From Polytrichum commune (Eukaryota; Streptophyta; Polytrichopsida; Polytrichales; Polytrichaceae): a stretch of DNA of 64,000 nucleotides. Below the pieces are notes generated by a model. The model was not told the origin of the DNA. It saw only the letters and a list, made by a program, of their open reading frames with translations, and ran no database searches. The position numbers and the translations under genes are program-made. Below are positions 20,656 to 32,628 of this stretch, one piece after another (within the stretch, counting starts at the first letter, position 1; each line of letters starts with the position of its first letter). Location of the stretch: NCBI GenBank assembly GCA_950295325.1, contig OX485806.1, forward strand, positions 5,520,001-5,584,000, read 5' to 3'.

Positions 20656-21632
20656 ATCCCTACATCTTTTTATCTTACCAACCTTTCTTATATGTGGCCA
20701 TGTTGTTTTCTGAGGGTAGGTCAAATTGGTCTACCAATGTTGGTTGGATGGAGAATGCTTAATTCCGTTCATAACAACTATAATAATTGATAATGATGCC
20801 AATTGTCATTTTCACATTCCAAATTAATAGATTTGAGATAAAACTTTGGTTTAGGTGATAAGTGAAATTTCAAATATTCCCTCTTTCACCTTAATAGTTC
20901 TGAGTGAAATTTCATCACACAATCCACGATCTTATTATAATAACATGCATGTCTTAAGACTTCAATTTATATCAACACTTTAAGCTATGATGATGCACAT
21001 CCTTCTCATAGGATGCAAAACATATATTAATTGTAAGTACATACTATTGTATGCACCATTCCAAATTAATAGTGCATTTCCCTAAACCCTAAAAGTCTAT
21101 TTCCAATAGGACCTCAACTCATTTAATCATGTGTCAACTTAAACTAACAATCGAACAATGCATTCAACTATAAATATCACCAATGATCTAATAAACATTT
21201 AACCAATGTGTATCCGTACCCTTACAACAAGTGGACGAAAATTCAATTTCCAATAGGACGTCAAACACATAATAATTGTAACTATGATTCAACGTTACGG
21301 TAGCTAGTATGGTTTCAAGTCTCAATGATCATTACGCTATCATACTATGCAGCATTACAAATTGATTAATCCTTCCTACTCATGCCATTTTAATTCCTTA
21401 TTTTCACACCTAGATACCATTTGAAAGAAGACCTAACTTACATATATTATTAGGTATAATTAGTTCATAATGTCCTCAATCTATCCTAGTGCAAGCCATT
21501 ATGGATTAACCCGATTTTTTAGTTGTATTCATGCACTTGGTGACCATATTACGGTCATTTTTTGATGTGAAACATATGATACCTATAATTTTAGGGGCGT
21601 CCGCAACATGTTCTTAGCCACTCTGACCTCAT

Positions 21633-21656
21633 TGTGTGTGTGTGTGTATATGTGTA

Positions 21657-21694
<38 letters not shown>
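21633..21694. repeat. (TG)n / (TA)n microsatellite
   Basis: GTGTGTGTGTGTAT is followed by about 17 TA units. A shorter (TA)n lies at about 21,813-21,840. Confidence 0.9.
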
Positions 21695-21697
<3 letters not shown>

Positions 21698-22216
21698 CTT
21701 CGACATTCATAACTTTATTAGGCATCAATTGTCAATTAATTTGGACTTCATACCTTAGTCGCAAATCATTAAATATTCAATATTAACCATCTCCATATTT
21801 AGACATTATGTGTATATATATATATATGTATATACATATATTTCGATGAGACCTTGGTCACAACTAAGGTGTGCAACCAATTTATATATTTTCAATATGT
21901 TGGCGTGCATGCAAGGCATGTTTCATACATGACAATGCTATTTATATAATTCCGCATGGATGGAATGGGAGATTGTTAGGTCAAAGAAGGCGGCGGGAAT
22001 CCGCTTTTTAAAGAGCATCCAAGGGATTTTGAACCAGCGGGGTGAAGTACTTAAAGCTCTTCCCCCCACAACAAAGCTCTTTTCAGCGGCACATGTAAGT
22101 GTGCGCTCTACAGACCTCACCGAACGCGCTTAAGCCATTTCGTGTGCGCCAACCCTACACCACCTAGGTACAGTACATGCTGTACCTACCGTATATACCG
22201 CCGTAAATACCGGAAC

Positions 22217-23543
22217 TTTACGAACGCACGTTCGTAAAGATGAGGAGCTTCAGGTTTAGACAAACGATTCGGACTTGTACATGGCAAGGATTTACGAACG
22301 TGCGTTCGTAAATTCCACATGAGAGCATGTTCTGGATTGAGCTACTCATATGGATAGTCACATGCACGTAATCCATGTCAGTTATTTACGAACGTGCGTT
22401 CGTAAATATGCCTTCGATGATCATACATACATATTTGACCCTTATCTATTGGTACCTGATGGTCGGTAATTTACGAACGTGCGTTCGTAAATCCCACCTG
22501 AGAGCATGTTTTGGATTGAGCTACTCATGGATAGTCACATGCACATAATCCATGGCAATTATTTACGAACGTGCGTTCGTAAATATGCCTTCGATGATCA
22601 TACATACATATTTGACCCGTATGTATTGGTACCTGATGGTCAGTAATTTATGAACGTGCGTTCGTAAATCCCACAGGAGATCATGTTTTGGATTGAGCTA
22701 CTCATGGATAGTCACATGCACATCATCCATGGCATTTATTTACGAACGTGCGTTCGTAAATATGCCTTCGAGGTTCATACATACATATTTGACCCGTGTC
22801 TATTGGTACCTGATGGTCGGTAATTTACGAACGTGCGTTCGTAAATCCCACATGAGAGCATGTTCTGGATTGAGCTACTCATATGGTTAGTCACATGCAC
22901 TTAATCCATGACAGTCATTTACGAACGTGCGTTCGTAAATATGCCTTCGATGATCATACATACATATTTGACCCGTATCTATTGGTACCTGATGGTCAGT
23001 AATTTACGAACGTGCGTTCGTAAATCCCACAGGAGATCATGTTTTGGATTGAGCTACTCATGGATAGTCACATGCACATCATCCATGGCATTTATTTACG
23101 AACGTGCGTTCGTAAATATGCCTTCGAGGTTCATACATACATATTTGACCCGTGTCTATTGGTACCTGATGGTCGGTAATTTACGAACGTGCGTTCGTAA
23201 ATCCCACATGAGAGCATGTTCTGGATTGAGCTACTCATATGGTTAGTCACATGCACTTAATCCATGACAGTCATTTACGAACGTGCGTTCGTAAATATGC
23301 CTTCGAGGATCATACATACTTATTTGACCCGTATCTATTGGTACCTGATGGTCGGGAATTTACGAACGTGCGTTCGTAAATACATGTCATTATTGTCTAC
23401 GCATCCAGCAACACATCTTCATTCATGCACATCAGTATGGCAGTAATATACGAACACAGAATAGCAAGAAAAATATGTTCATCGCTCGTCCGTGAAGGAT
23501 GTGAACACGGGGTCGCACCCATTTACGAACGTCCGTTCGTAAA
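22217..23543. repeat. Satellite of ~178-bp units, each with two palindromes
   Basis: Palindromes start at 22,217, 22,291, 22,385, 22,470, 22,562, 22,647, 22,739, 22,824, 22,918, 23,003, 23,095, 23,180, 23,274, 23,359 and 23,522. Sites with GGTCGGTAA or GGTCAGTAA before them recur every 177-179 bases. Blocks 22,647-23,002 and 23,003-23,358 are nearly identical, so there is a 356-bp two-unit higher-order repeat. Only one site (22,647) has a mismatch in the left half-site. The IYERAFVN-type peptides on these frames are translations of the palindrome and not a protein family. A decayed copy lies at 23,805-23,826. Confidence 0.95.
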
Positions 23544-24147
23544 TGGGTAGGTATGCAAAAGTCAACATAATCAAATTTCACAATATGGAGGTGCTCAGTG
23601 TTCAAAATATTGTTGGAGTTGATTCAGGCATCATCTGCAGATTTACTACTTTTGTGCGTATGGACAAGTGTTCTCTTGTGATAGTATATCGCGCAGGTTC
23701 CTAAGTCAACATGGTACTTTGACCTACAAAACCGATATTCCTGAGGGTGCTCTCAGATGAGGGATCTCGAAGGCCGCCGAATGCACATGGAGAAGTTATT
23801 GAGGTCACGAATGCGCGTTCGTAAATGCATGTGGCGTTCTCAGATTTCTGATTTCGTCGTCGGTTGTATGGGGACAGGCGCTGGTCCGAACAGCAGGGCC
23901 CTCCTGGACGACTAACGATTGTTCTCCTCTTTGTCCATGTACTGTTTACATTAGTGAACAACCTAGACATATGCTTAAAACATTTTTTTGGGACGCGCGC
24001 TCGTCTTTGTGCGTGAGGTTCTCCAATGGTGCACCAAAATTTGTTTGTCAATTTTGGGCCATTTATCTCCACATATATTCTATCCTCTCTTGTATGCATT
24101 GGGGTGGTGGTTGGGTTGATCATTTCCTGGTGGTTGGTCTAGGCGGT

Positions 24148-27100
24148 ATGGCGTTGCATGTGGGTGATAGTTCATTGGAGTTGTCGACGTATGCATCGTC
24201 ATCCGATGTTGAATGTGAACTGTCTTCCCCGTCGGCAGATAGTAATGGTGTGCCAAACGTGAGGGGGGTGTTTGTGGATACATCCTCCCATGAATCTTTG
24301 GAAGTCCACGAACAATCTCTGCATTCCGGAGATGACCACGATGACATTCCGTTGTGTGCCGGTTTTGGGAGGGAGCAATGGGTTGGCCTTGATGTCGTTC
24401 TACTCAACGAGGTTGGTGTCCCGGTGGCAGATGGCATATGTAGAAACTCCAATCCCCGTGATTGTGTCGATGCCAACACCCTAGGTCTTGATGATGTTGG
24501 CGTGTGCATCTTGAACTCTTTGCTTCCGGTAGAGGTCCCGGTGACACGGAGATTTTCCTTGCGTCGATGGCCGCTTCGTCAAGTTCTACATGAGGAAGTG
24601 AGTTTGTGGGATCATGAGCGGCGGCATAAGCAAACACAATTAGCTTTGTTGGCCAAAACACGTACTCGCAAAGGCCTCCGTAGATATGATTCAAACCGTG
24701 TGCCTCGCGGAGATAAGGAGCGTCGACGGGATCGGCTTTTGGGGGACGAATCTATCCGTCTAGTGTCCGGCAAGGATTGTTGCGCGAGGAAATGTTGCCA
24801 ATTTTTCCCTCGGGAGAAAATTAGGTCTCTGCGTCAAGAGATGTGGCTTGCGGATTTTCGTATGAGGTCGGCTAAGAAACTCGAGGTCTACAGAAATTTG
24901 CACCTTGATACATATGGGCATAAGGTGGTGACACTTGAGAATGTTGATGTGTGTTGTACAGCGTGGTATACCATCCACGCCGTCTCCAAGGCTGACTTTT
25001 ATAGGTTTCGAAAGTATTCATCGTTGGGTCGCCGCTCTCGATTTCATGGCAACTCGGGCACAAAGAAACCTAGGGAGGCTACACTGCAAGCGTCCGCGAC
25101 ACTATCCACCATCATAGTGCCATTGGCCGATGCAATGCCCCACAAGACGAGGACATTGTCGTCAAGGGAGAAGGTTGTTCAAATGGTGTTGCCCACGGGC
25201 ACAAAATGGAAGAACATCTTAACGGACATCAATGAAGTGGGTCGCATAGCGGGATGTGGGCCCATTTCTTTGTCCAAGTTGAGTGTGATTAAAAACCAGC
25301 AGTTTGCGGAATACATTCTGAAGAGACCCGGGGACAAGTTCGCTAGATGTACGACGTGTGGAAAAAACAAAGGTCTTCGAGACGCCCACCCCATAGGCAC
25401 TGAATCTCATTCCAGACACCAGAAAAAATATATTGAGCATATCAACAATCAAGAGGCACACCGTCAAGATTACTATAAGAATCGTGCTCTATCCATAATG
25501 AGGCCCACAGAGGTTCTAACAGTCATCCATGATAAAATGGACCACGCCAAAACCGCATGCCCTTGTTATGCACGCAAAATAAAGGCCACAGATGGTCTCT
25601 TCAAGTTGCCCGTAGCTGTCACAGGTTTGTATGAAATCACAACTACGTGTTTAAAGTCTATCCAATTTTCTTGGGTGTGTTTGGCAAATGTCCAACTCCA
25701 TACATCCGTTTAGTGGTTATTTGATTATTTTGGTCACGCATCGTTTGTTTTTTCCAGGTATGATTGCCCACGGCCATAGGGACGTAAAGTATGCCCATTA
25801 TGGTTTGGATTTTTACCCTGGGGATGCTAACCACACGGTGGGTTCATTTGCAAAACTGTTGCGCGATCTTGAGAAGCCACCGGTACATTCTTCCCGTGCA
25901 CTTTTTGATGGTTGTGGAACCACATCCCTTTATGAGGCAGTGCTTGGGGGGAAGGAGGTTTGTATGTCGTCATTGCCAGAACCACCCGGAGAACCCATTT
26001 GTGCAAAACCATTGCCTCTAACTCTCCACGTTCAACTTGATAATTGTGCGAAGGACAACAAATGTCGATACGTATTTTGTTTTTGGTCATTGCTTGTGGC
26101 GAAAGGAATCTTCAAGGAGGTGTTTGTGTCTTTCTTGATGGTGGGACATACACACGACGACATTGATGCATCATTCGGATGGTGGAGCATGAAGTTGCAT
26201 GAAGAAGATTTTCCAACCATACCTCTTCTTATGAAATCGTATATGGATTTGGACCATATGCCAGTAATTCCGCACTTGATTGAGGAAGTACCAGATTTCA
26301 AGGCCTTCATCAAGCCATACATGTTGAAGGGAGGGGACCGTTTGGTGGGGCATACCAAAGTACAACAATTCGATTTTATATGAGGGACGATGGTCTCCCG
26401 GCCATGCAATTCAAGCTTTTGTGCACATCTCCTAATTGGGGCCCGGATGATGGTATACTCGTATGGCGTCAAGACAATGATGGGAAATGTTTGGTCCCGG
26501 ATGGGGAACCAAAGCCTTGCAAACCCAAACCCATGAGGAATGGGCCGGAAATCATCAAAGGCATATCCAGATTCATTGAATATTGGAAAGAGTTGTGCGA
26601 GGAGGACATCACAAGACGTGTTAGAGATACCCATGAACCGTTGATCGCGTATTGGGATCGCATTCGCTCAGCCTTGATGACACTTGGTGGCGACACCCGT
26701 ACGACTTTGACACAAGGATTTTGGCCACAAAGTCGTTTGACGGTTGTCGAGTCCGATACTATGTTTTTCAACAATGGAGACGTTCGTGAAGAGTTCGCAA
26801 TGGACGAGCATTACGTTGGCCCTGCCCGCAATCGACTGGCACCGTCGTTTCGTGTAGGTGTTGATTGCCATGAAGGGTATTTGGTCCTCGTACGAGCAGG
26901 GGATGAGGAGCATCCCAAGCCAATTTGGTTGGTAAAAGCATTGTCTTCACCCAATTTTGTTCGAACTAGCCCCAACTTTCGTCAAATTGAGGTGGAATAT
27001 TGTCGTCCAAGTACTAAAGACCAGAACGTGCTCCGCACTTATTTAGGTTGGGACACCAAAAAGAATTTTAAGTGGACAGTGGACTCAGCGTACACACCGG

Positions 27101-27276
27101 TTTGGATAAACACGGATACTATACTTTGTGCTTGGAAGCCGCGCAAAAGTTCCAACACAGAAGCAATGACCATCCCCCAAAAACATATAGATTTTGCCAA
27201 AGACAACTTGGCACGTATTGCAGCTGCGGAAAATGACGCCGAGAATGGATATGAAGCGGAAGATGGAGATGGGTAA
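24148..27276 (+). pseudogene. DUF7869-like transposon protein, two exons, one frameshift
   Basis: Exon 1 runs from ATG 24,148 (the frame is open from 23,971) to 25,624. Exon 2 starts at 25,758, and the joined codon is Gly. Residues 1-150 are acidic and Ser-rich. A Cys cluster (CCARKCCQFF) comes near residue 210, then CTTCGKNK and CPCYARK. Exon 2 has LHVQLDNCAKDNKCRYVF and FLMVGHTHDDIDASFGWWSMK, the signature I associate with DUF7869 proteins, which are common in non-seed plants, transposon-associated and with spaced Asp residues typical of an RNase-H-like fold. At 26,374-26,377 a T4 run breaks the frame. One more T would give FYMRDD and join the frame to the final 298 codons (stop after 27,276). 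It is divergent from the DGQHS gene, with the palindromes between. Function as a transposase is inferred. Confidence 0.65.
25625..25757 (+). other. Intron of the DUF7869-like gene
   Basis: The donor is ACAG/GTTTGT and the acceptor is TTTTTTCCAG/GTATG after a T-rich tract. It is 133 bases with phase 1, and both sides are in frame. Confidence 0.8.
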
Positions 27277-29364
27277 ACATAACATAGGTGAAAGTTAACG
27301 GCGGAAAAAAACATTAGTGCTTAGTAGTCTTGGTTTTTAATAGACTTAGTAGACTTGTCACACTCCATTGTGGTATACGTTTGGGATGTGCCATCCAAAA
27401 CCATAAGAACCTTACTTATGGGATGCGCACCCCAAACTCTATAATGACATAAACCATTTGTTTTTTAGATTCGCTTGTTATTTTCCACATGGAGTTCACG
27501 TTTTCATTATAATTGCAATTTTCTATTTTTAGTATTAGGAATATTCTTTACGTGCGAATTTTTAAATTGTCATGTTCTTGATGTTCCCAACATTCCATAT
27601 GCCCACAATATTGGCATCCCAAACTATGGGCATATTTTATTTTGAGACTTTCAAAAGTCTCCGATTAACGAATATAGTGTTAAACGAATCTGTGAGATTC
27701 AACTAACCATGAAAATGCTAGCTTATTGATTGCACACCCGCACATTGGAATCTTGGTCATTACTAACCAAAGGTTGACCAATTTAAGAGAGGAGTTAAGG
27801 TTGACCGACCAAGTTTTGCTCAAGTTGCCCAAGTTTTGAACAAGATGACACTAATTATGAAACATTGTAATTTTATGGTCCACATCATTTTAATTTCAAA
27901 TTATTAAAACATATACATACTATAAGTAGAATAAAATAGTTTAAAAATATATAAAATTGAAAATTGAAAATGAAAATAATATAATGTAATGAAATAAAAT
28001 GTTACATTATATTATAATTTAGAAATGTATGCTAATTTAGGTTGATGTAAGAAATAGCGTGGTCCATCTCATAGTGGAATGGACAAGAGATGTGGGAATT
28101 GAGAGGTGGGCATACAAGAAAAAACTTGGAGTAATCATTTGTAAAAAGTTGGCAAACAGGGATTGCAAATATTTGAAGTTGTTGTGTTGTTGTTTTTGTT
28201 GTCATCATTTGATGTTTTGTCCCCACAAGTGCACATTCCCTGTTGGTTTTGGACAAGTGGTTTGTCCCAATATACTTAAATGTTAGATGTTAGTTAGCAA
28301 CATGGGCATGGATGAGTTAAGATTTCTTCACAAGAGAGAAATCCCCAAAATTAGCTAACTCTAGTTTGATAAATCTATTTAAACCTTAATATTAACTAAG
28401 TGGTGTGGCCGTGAGATAGATAACTTCTCATATGTTGGTTACCTCATATTAACGCTAATTCTCTTAACATGGAAGTGCGGACATAATATAACTAATTTGA
28501 GTCGTTACTGTTAATTCTGCAGGTTTCTCTCCCATTTCTCTCGAATAGCAGGTTTCACAAGGATTAGGACGGATTGGTTTCAATTGTGGTTTGGTCAGTC
28601 TAGGTTCCTCCAAAACTTGGAGTTCTCAATTTGGAAGTCAAGTCTAATGTTCTATATTACATGTACACCTTAAAATCCGTAATACCAACCTCCATAATGT
28701 CACACACTCTCTAATACCCCGAAACCCTAGGGAACGGATGTTTGTAGTTCAAATCTCACTCCTTATTGTCACATTTCTCTCCCTTATATCACGAAATTTG
28801 TCATTAATGCAAATCACCCAAGAAGTCAACCCACACCCTTGCATTGCGCCATGTGTCAACATGTGGAGTGTCGCCTTCTTATTCTTCTTCTTCTTCTTCT
28901 GATGCCACTTGTTGAATGTTGGTGCATGCGTCTGACACATCGCCCGGGAAGGCCAAGTGGAGTGGACCACACTAGCGTAGGTGACAGGAGAACGAATTCA
29001 AATTGTCCTCATTTCTCCTTTGTGTTATTCCATAATGTCACATGCTACACTAAGCCTATAGTATCACGCATCCATGCTAACAGTACAAAACTACGTAGTA
29101 TCACGTGCACTTTGGTTGCCATAGGTGTGATACTACGGAGTTTAGAGTGTATACTGGTCCCAGTAGACCACAAGTTTTGGGGAGTTACCACTAGGAATCC
29201 ACACAACCGACCATTGATTGAAAGAAAAGCCCAAATGCTCATCTCTTTACCTACTTTTGGTTCAAGCCACAACTCTCTCTGGACTTTCTCATGTTTTCTC
29301 TCAGTTTTCTCTTTCCTTTTGAAACTTGATGCCTGGGAAGTTACTCCTTTGACATTTGAGGCTC
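27277..29364. other. Gap, AT-rich, no gene recognised
   Basis: Only short shadow frames occur. A (TTC)6 run lies at about 28,880-28,900. The left end may hold the 3' terminus of the DUF7869-type element, but no inverted end was identified. Confidence 0.45.
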
Positions 29365-29367
29365 TAA

Positions 29368-29761
29368 GGGCCGGTTTAGACTTCGGTGAACAATTGCATT
29401 GGTCAAGAATTTTTAGGGGAATGGAACAATATATTTGATTACGAAATGGGATCTTCACTAGCAGGGGTTTGCATGAAGGTCGAGACTTCTCTAATGATGA
29501 ACTTCAAGCATGGATGGAAAATTGACATGGCTGCCAACATGGCAAGACTCTTTGCTAGGGGAATTCTCCGGAGGTCAAGTTTCTTGGGTAACCTCAAACC
29601 TTGAATAAGAAACTTGGCCTCCGGAAAACTTCAACTTGAGGCATTTTAAAAATTGTTTTTTCCATCTTGTCCGCCATACCAACTGTTGTCTCAAATAACT
29701 TGTCTTGGGCTGAAATTCTTGACCAATTGGTGCACTTCCACATTGTAGTCTAAACCGGCCC
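29368..29761. mobile_element. Tourist/PIF-Harbinger-type MITE (394 bp)
   Basis: The terminal inverted repeats are GGGCCGGTTTAGACT on the left and its complement on the right. They are flanked by a TAA duplication (29,365-29,367 and 29,762-29,764). A 3-bp TAA/TWA target and GGGCC-type ends fit PIF/Harbinger-derived MITEs. There is no coding capacity. Confidence 0.75.
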
Positions 29762-29764
29762 TAA

Positions 29765-30650
29765 CAAAGTCCCATGTAATGTTTGAGATAACTTAAATAT
29801 TTTATTTGAAATAAAAGTAGTATTTGAAATGAAATGAAGTGAAGGCCAGGATGAAGAGGTTCACATATATGAAGCAAGTAGTTTTGGATATTAAATTTGA
29901 GAATCTATTGTTTCTAACTCATTTCTATACTTCTAATGGATTGGTGAATTTTATGTTCACAAAGAAGAGAAACATCATCCTTGGAAAGAGGGCATTCGGA
30001 GAAATCCTTTGATACGATTCATGTTTGCATTAAGTCCAAAAAGGTTTGCACTTTCAAATGTCAATTTTAGAAGCAAGTAGAGACAATATTTTCAAAATAT
30101 GGGTCACTGTTCAGACCCACTAGATATTCACTTCTAAGAAAACTTATAGAATGTTTTAAAACTTTAGTCTTGAACATAAAAATAGCTCTCAAATAATGCT
30201 TATGTTTAAAAATTGGTTTAGCAACTCCAAAACAAGTACTAAAGATGGTGATCCCTAGCAAGTGTTACATAATATAGATAGTTGTCACCCTGGACATTTT
30301 TTATGTTGTTTTGGAACTCTTGACTTAATCTTAATTAAGTGCATGATGAGCCTTTGTCTTTTTGTGAACAGAGGGACATAGAAGTTGATGATGTATTGGG
30401 TATTAGTTTTTTTGAGGACGGGTATCAATGTATAATGGGGCCCCTCAATATTCGAGGCTTGCATGCCGAGCTTATTGAGGATCGCCATTATATATCACCA
30501 ACACCCAACCTTGGAGAACCAATACTGCACATAATCGGTGGTAGGGTTGTATTCAGCCAATAACTGCTTGCCACGTCCCTCCTATTTATCTCACATGCCA
30601 TCGACTAGTGATTATCGTTATATAATCAGTCTCTTCAGATTCACTGAGAG
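29765..30650. other. Gap, nothing recognised
   Basis: AT-rich DNA. A 74-codon frame near 30,339 has no recognisable features. Confidence 0.4.
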
Positions 30651-30651
30651 A

Positions 30652-30785
30652 GCGCCATGTTCCTGGGATACAAACCCGGCCCAAAAAGATTATGACTTGA
30701 TATCGGTCTGTAAACAAAGCGCCATGTTCCTGGGATACAAACCCGGCCCAAAAAGATTATGACTTGATATCGGTCTGTAAACAAA
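30652..30785. repeat. Perfect 67-bp tandem duplication
   Basis: Two adjacent identical copies begin GCGCCATGTTCCTGGGATAC, at 30,652 and 30,719. Perfect identity suggests a recent event. Confidence 0.95.
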
Positions 30786-32328
30786 GCCACACAGATGACG
30801 ATCATCATCTGACAGGCCAATGACAAACCAATGAATGATATTGGTCTGCATCCCCCTGAGGTTCATGAACAGCAAGCAACGTTCATGTAGCCAGATGAGG
30901 CTGCTCATCATGATATGGGGATGCTTATCCTCAGACTGGTTTTTATTAATGGTTATAATGGAATTAACTGCTCCTGCATACTGATGCTGCTGGCAGTGAG
31001 GTTGTCAGAATGATATTATATGTAAAGATCACAAGAAACTGAAACTGAATCAGTTTATTGTTGGATAAAGTTCACAGTTTTGCTTCAATGAATGTCTCCA
31101 GAGTTTTAATATAGCTGGCAGCATTCAATTCATGTGCGAAATATCCATACTAAAAAGCTTAAATGATATGCAAGTCACAATTAATTAATGCGATGAGTGC
31201 TGAAACTGGTTCTCATGGAATGATGCAAAATGATCTTGAAGTGAACAGATTAGGGTTTTCTTCAACAGCATGGACGTGGTGGATGCTTTAGTATGCCTCT
31301 GGTGCATAAGTTAGTGCATAGTAGAAATTAAGCAGACCTGGGGAACTATTAAAAGGGACAATGCATAAACGATCATCTTGAGATTCTTGCTGCATCTATA
31401 AGAATTTTCTATTAATTTCTATGTTACAAGAACAAACTCGTATTGACTGATTGAAGCTTCAATTCTTTAAAAGCTGGTGAAGAGTTACGAATTGGGGTCT
31501 GCACCCACGCAGATTACCGGTCAGTGACTACATACCTCTGCTGGTTGGCATGTTCTGTTATGTTTTGTAGACTTTGAACGGATGCCATTGGCCTCCAAAC
31601 TTCAGGTGACCTAAATTTTCCCTCCCAGAATTTGATTGCAACTGATGAACTCGTGCAGTAATCAGCCCATTAATAAACAATACTCTGATATTGCGTAAGA
31701 GGAGAAGCTACTTCTACCGATGAGTTTACACAGCTTTTATCGAAACTGAATTATTTCGTTTTGAAGATGCAGTGTAGTACAGCTACTACAAGTTTAGAAC
31801 TACACAGAAAACGAAAATTGTTAAAGTATGCGGATTCCTCTGATATTATTCAGTCACTGTGAAGGCAGTAGGCTCACATTACCATTGTTCACACCTAAAA
31901 TTTAGATTGATCCTAACTTTTTCCTAGGCGCAGAGAATCTGTCATCACCGGATTTCATCACTCAATGAACACTACTAATGAGCAAACATAATATCTTTAA
32001 AGAATTAATCATAGTGTTCTCGGAGAAGCTTGAATGTTGTAACAGATTATGCTTGGGTTTGAATTTAATACACTCCCTAGTGACATATAACAACAGAAAG
32101 CATTCATATTTCGTATGCAACAGAAAATCTGAAATAAATAGTTTCTGTAGGTAAATCTCATAATTCATGATTCATAACTTACAAATGATGTCACCATTCA
32201 CAGTATTTACGGAAATATTGTATTATAAAGTCAGACGAATTGTGCCTATAAACGATAGTTAGCCCAATACCATTTTCGTGGACAAAATACAGATTCGCAT
32301 TGTTAAACAGCAGTGCTAAGAAATCGAA
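30786..32328. other. Left flank of the ELIP inverted array, no gene recognised
   Basis: No credible frame. The composition changes here from the AT-rich transposon zone to the more balanced DNA of the ELIP block. Confidence 0.45.
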
Positions 32329-32628
32329 TTAATTGCAGGTAGGATGAATGCGAAATGGTACAATCAACTGATGCGCATGATGTGCATCGGAGCATTGTCA
32401 ACAGATTGCTGTATAGTCGCTAGTTTCCCTAAGAGTCAGATATTTAAGCTAGAAAGAATAATTTCACTACCACCACATTCTACTTCGCCGAAGAATCATA
32501 CTGTAATGGCACCCGTTCGACTCCAAGCTGCGAATGTACAAGTTGAGTGCCACAACAGATCAATCTGTACAGGATATGTTTCACTGCGCGCTAGTAGGAT
32601 TGACGCTCTAAATTCGGAGTGACCCAAT

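Larger units (their letters stand above)
19796..22200. other. Gene-poor AT-rich interval
   Basis: No gene is recognised. It holds a GGGATG-rich tract (19,965-20,015), a second interstitial telomere-type repeat (20,612-20,655), and TG/TA microsatellites. Much of it lies between the two palindrome clusters. Confidence 0.5.

Noticed and set aside
22693-23446. Repeated peptide with IYERAFVN motif
   Set aside because: It is the translation of the 22-base palindrome and its satellite; the same peptide appears wherever the palindrome does.
21633-23543. CRISPR-like array
   Set aside because: The repeats are palindromes within a 178-bp plant satellite with conserved spacers; the context is a nuclear plant genome.
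28839-29438. 199-codon frame with a Leu run
   Set aside because: The Leu run is a (CTT)n microsatellite, and the frame runs into the MITE; no family features.
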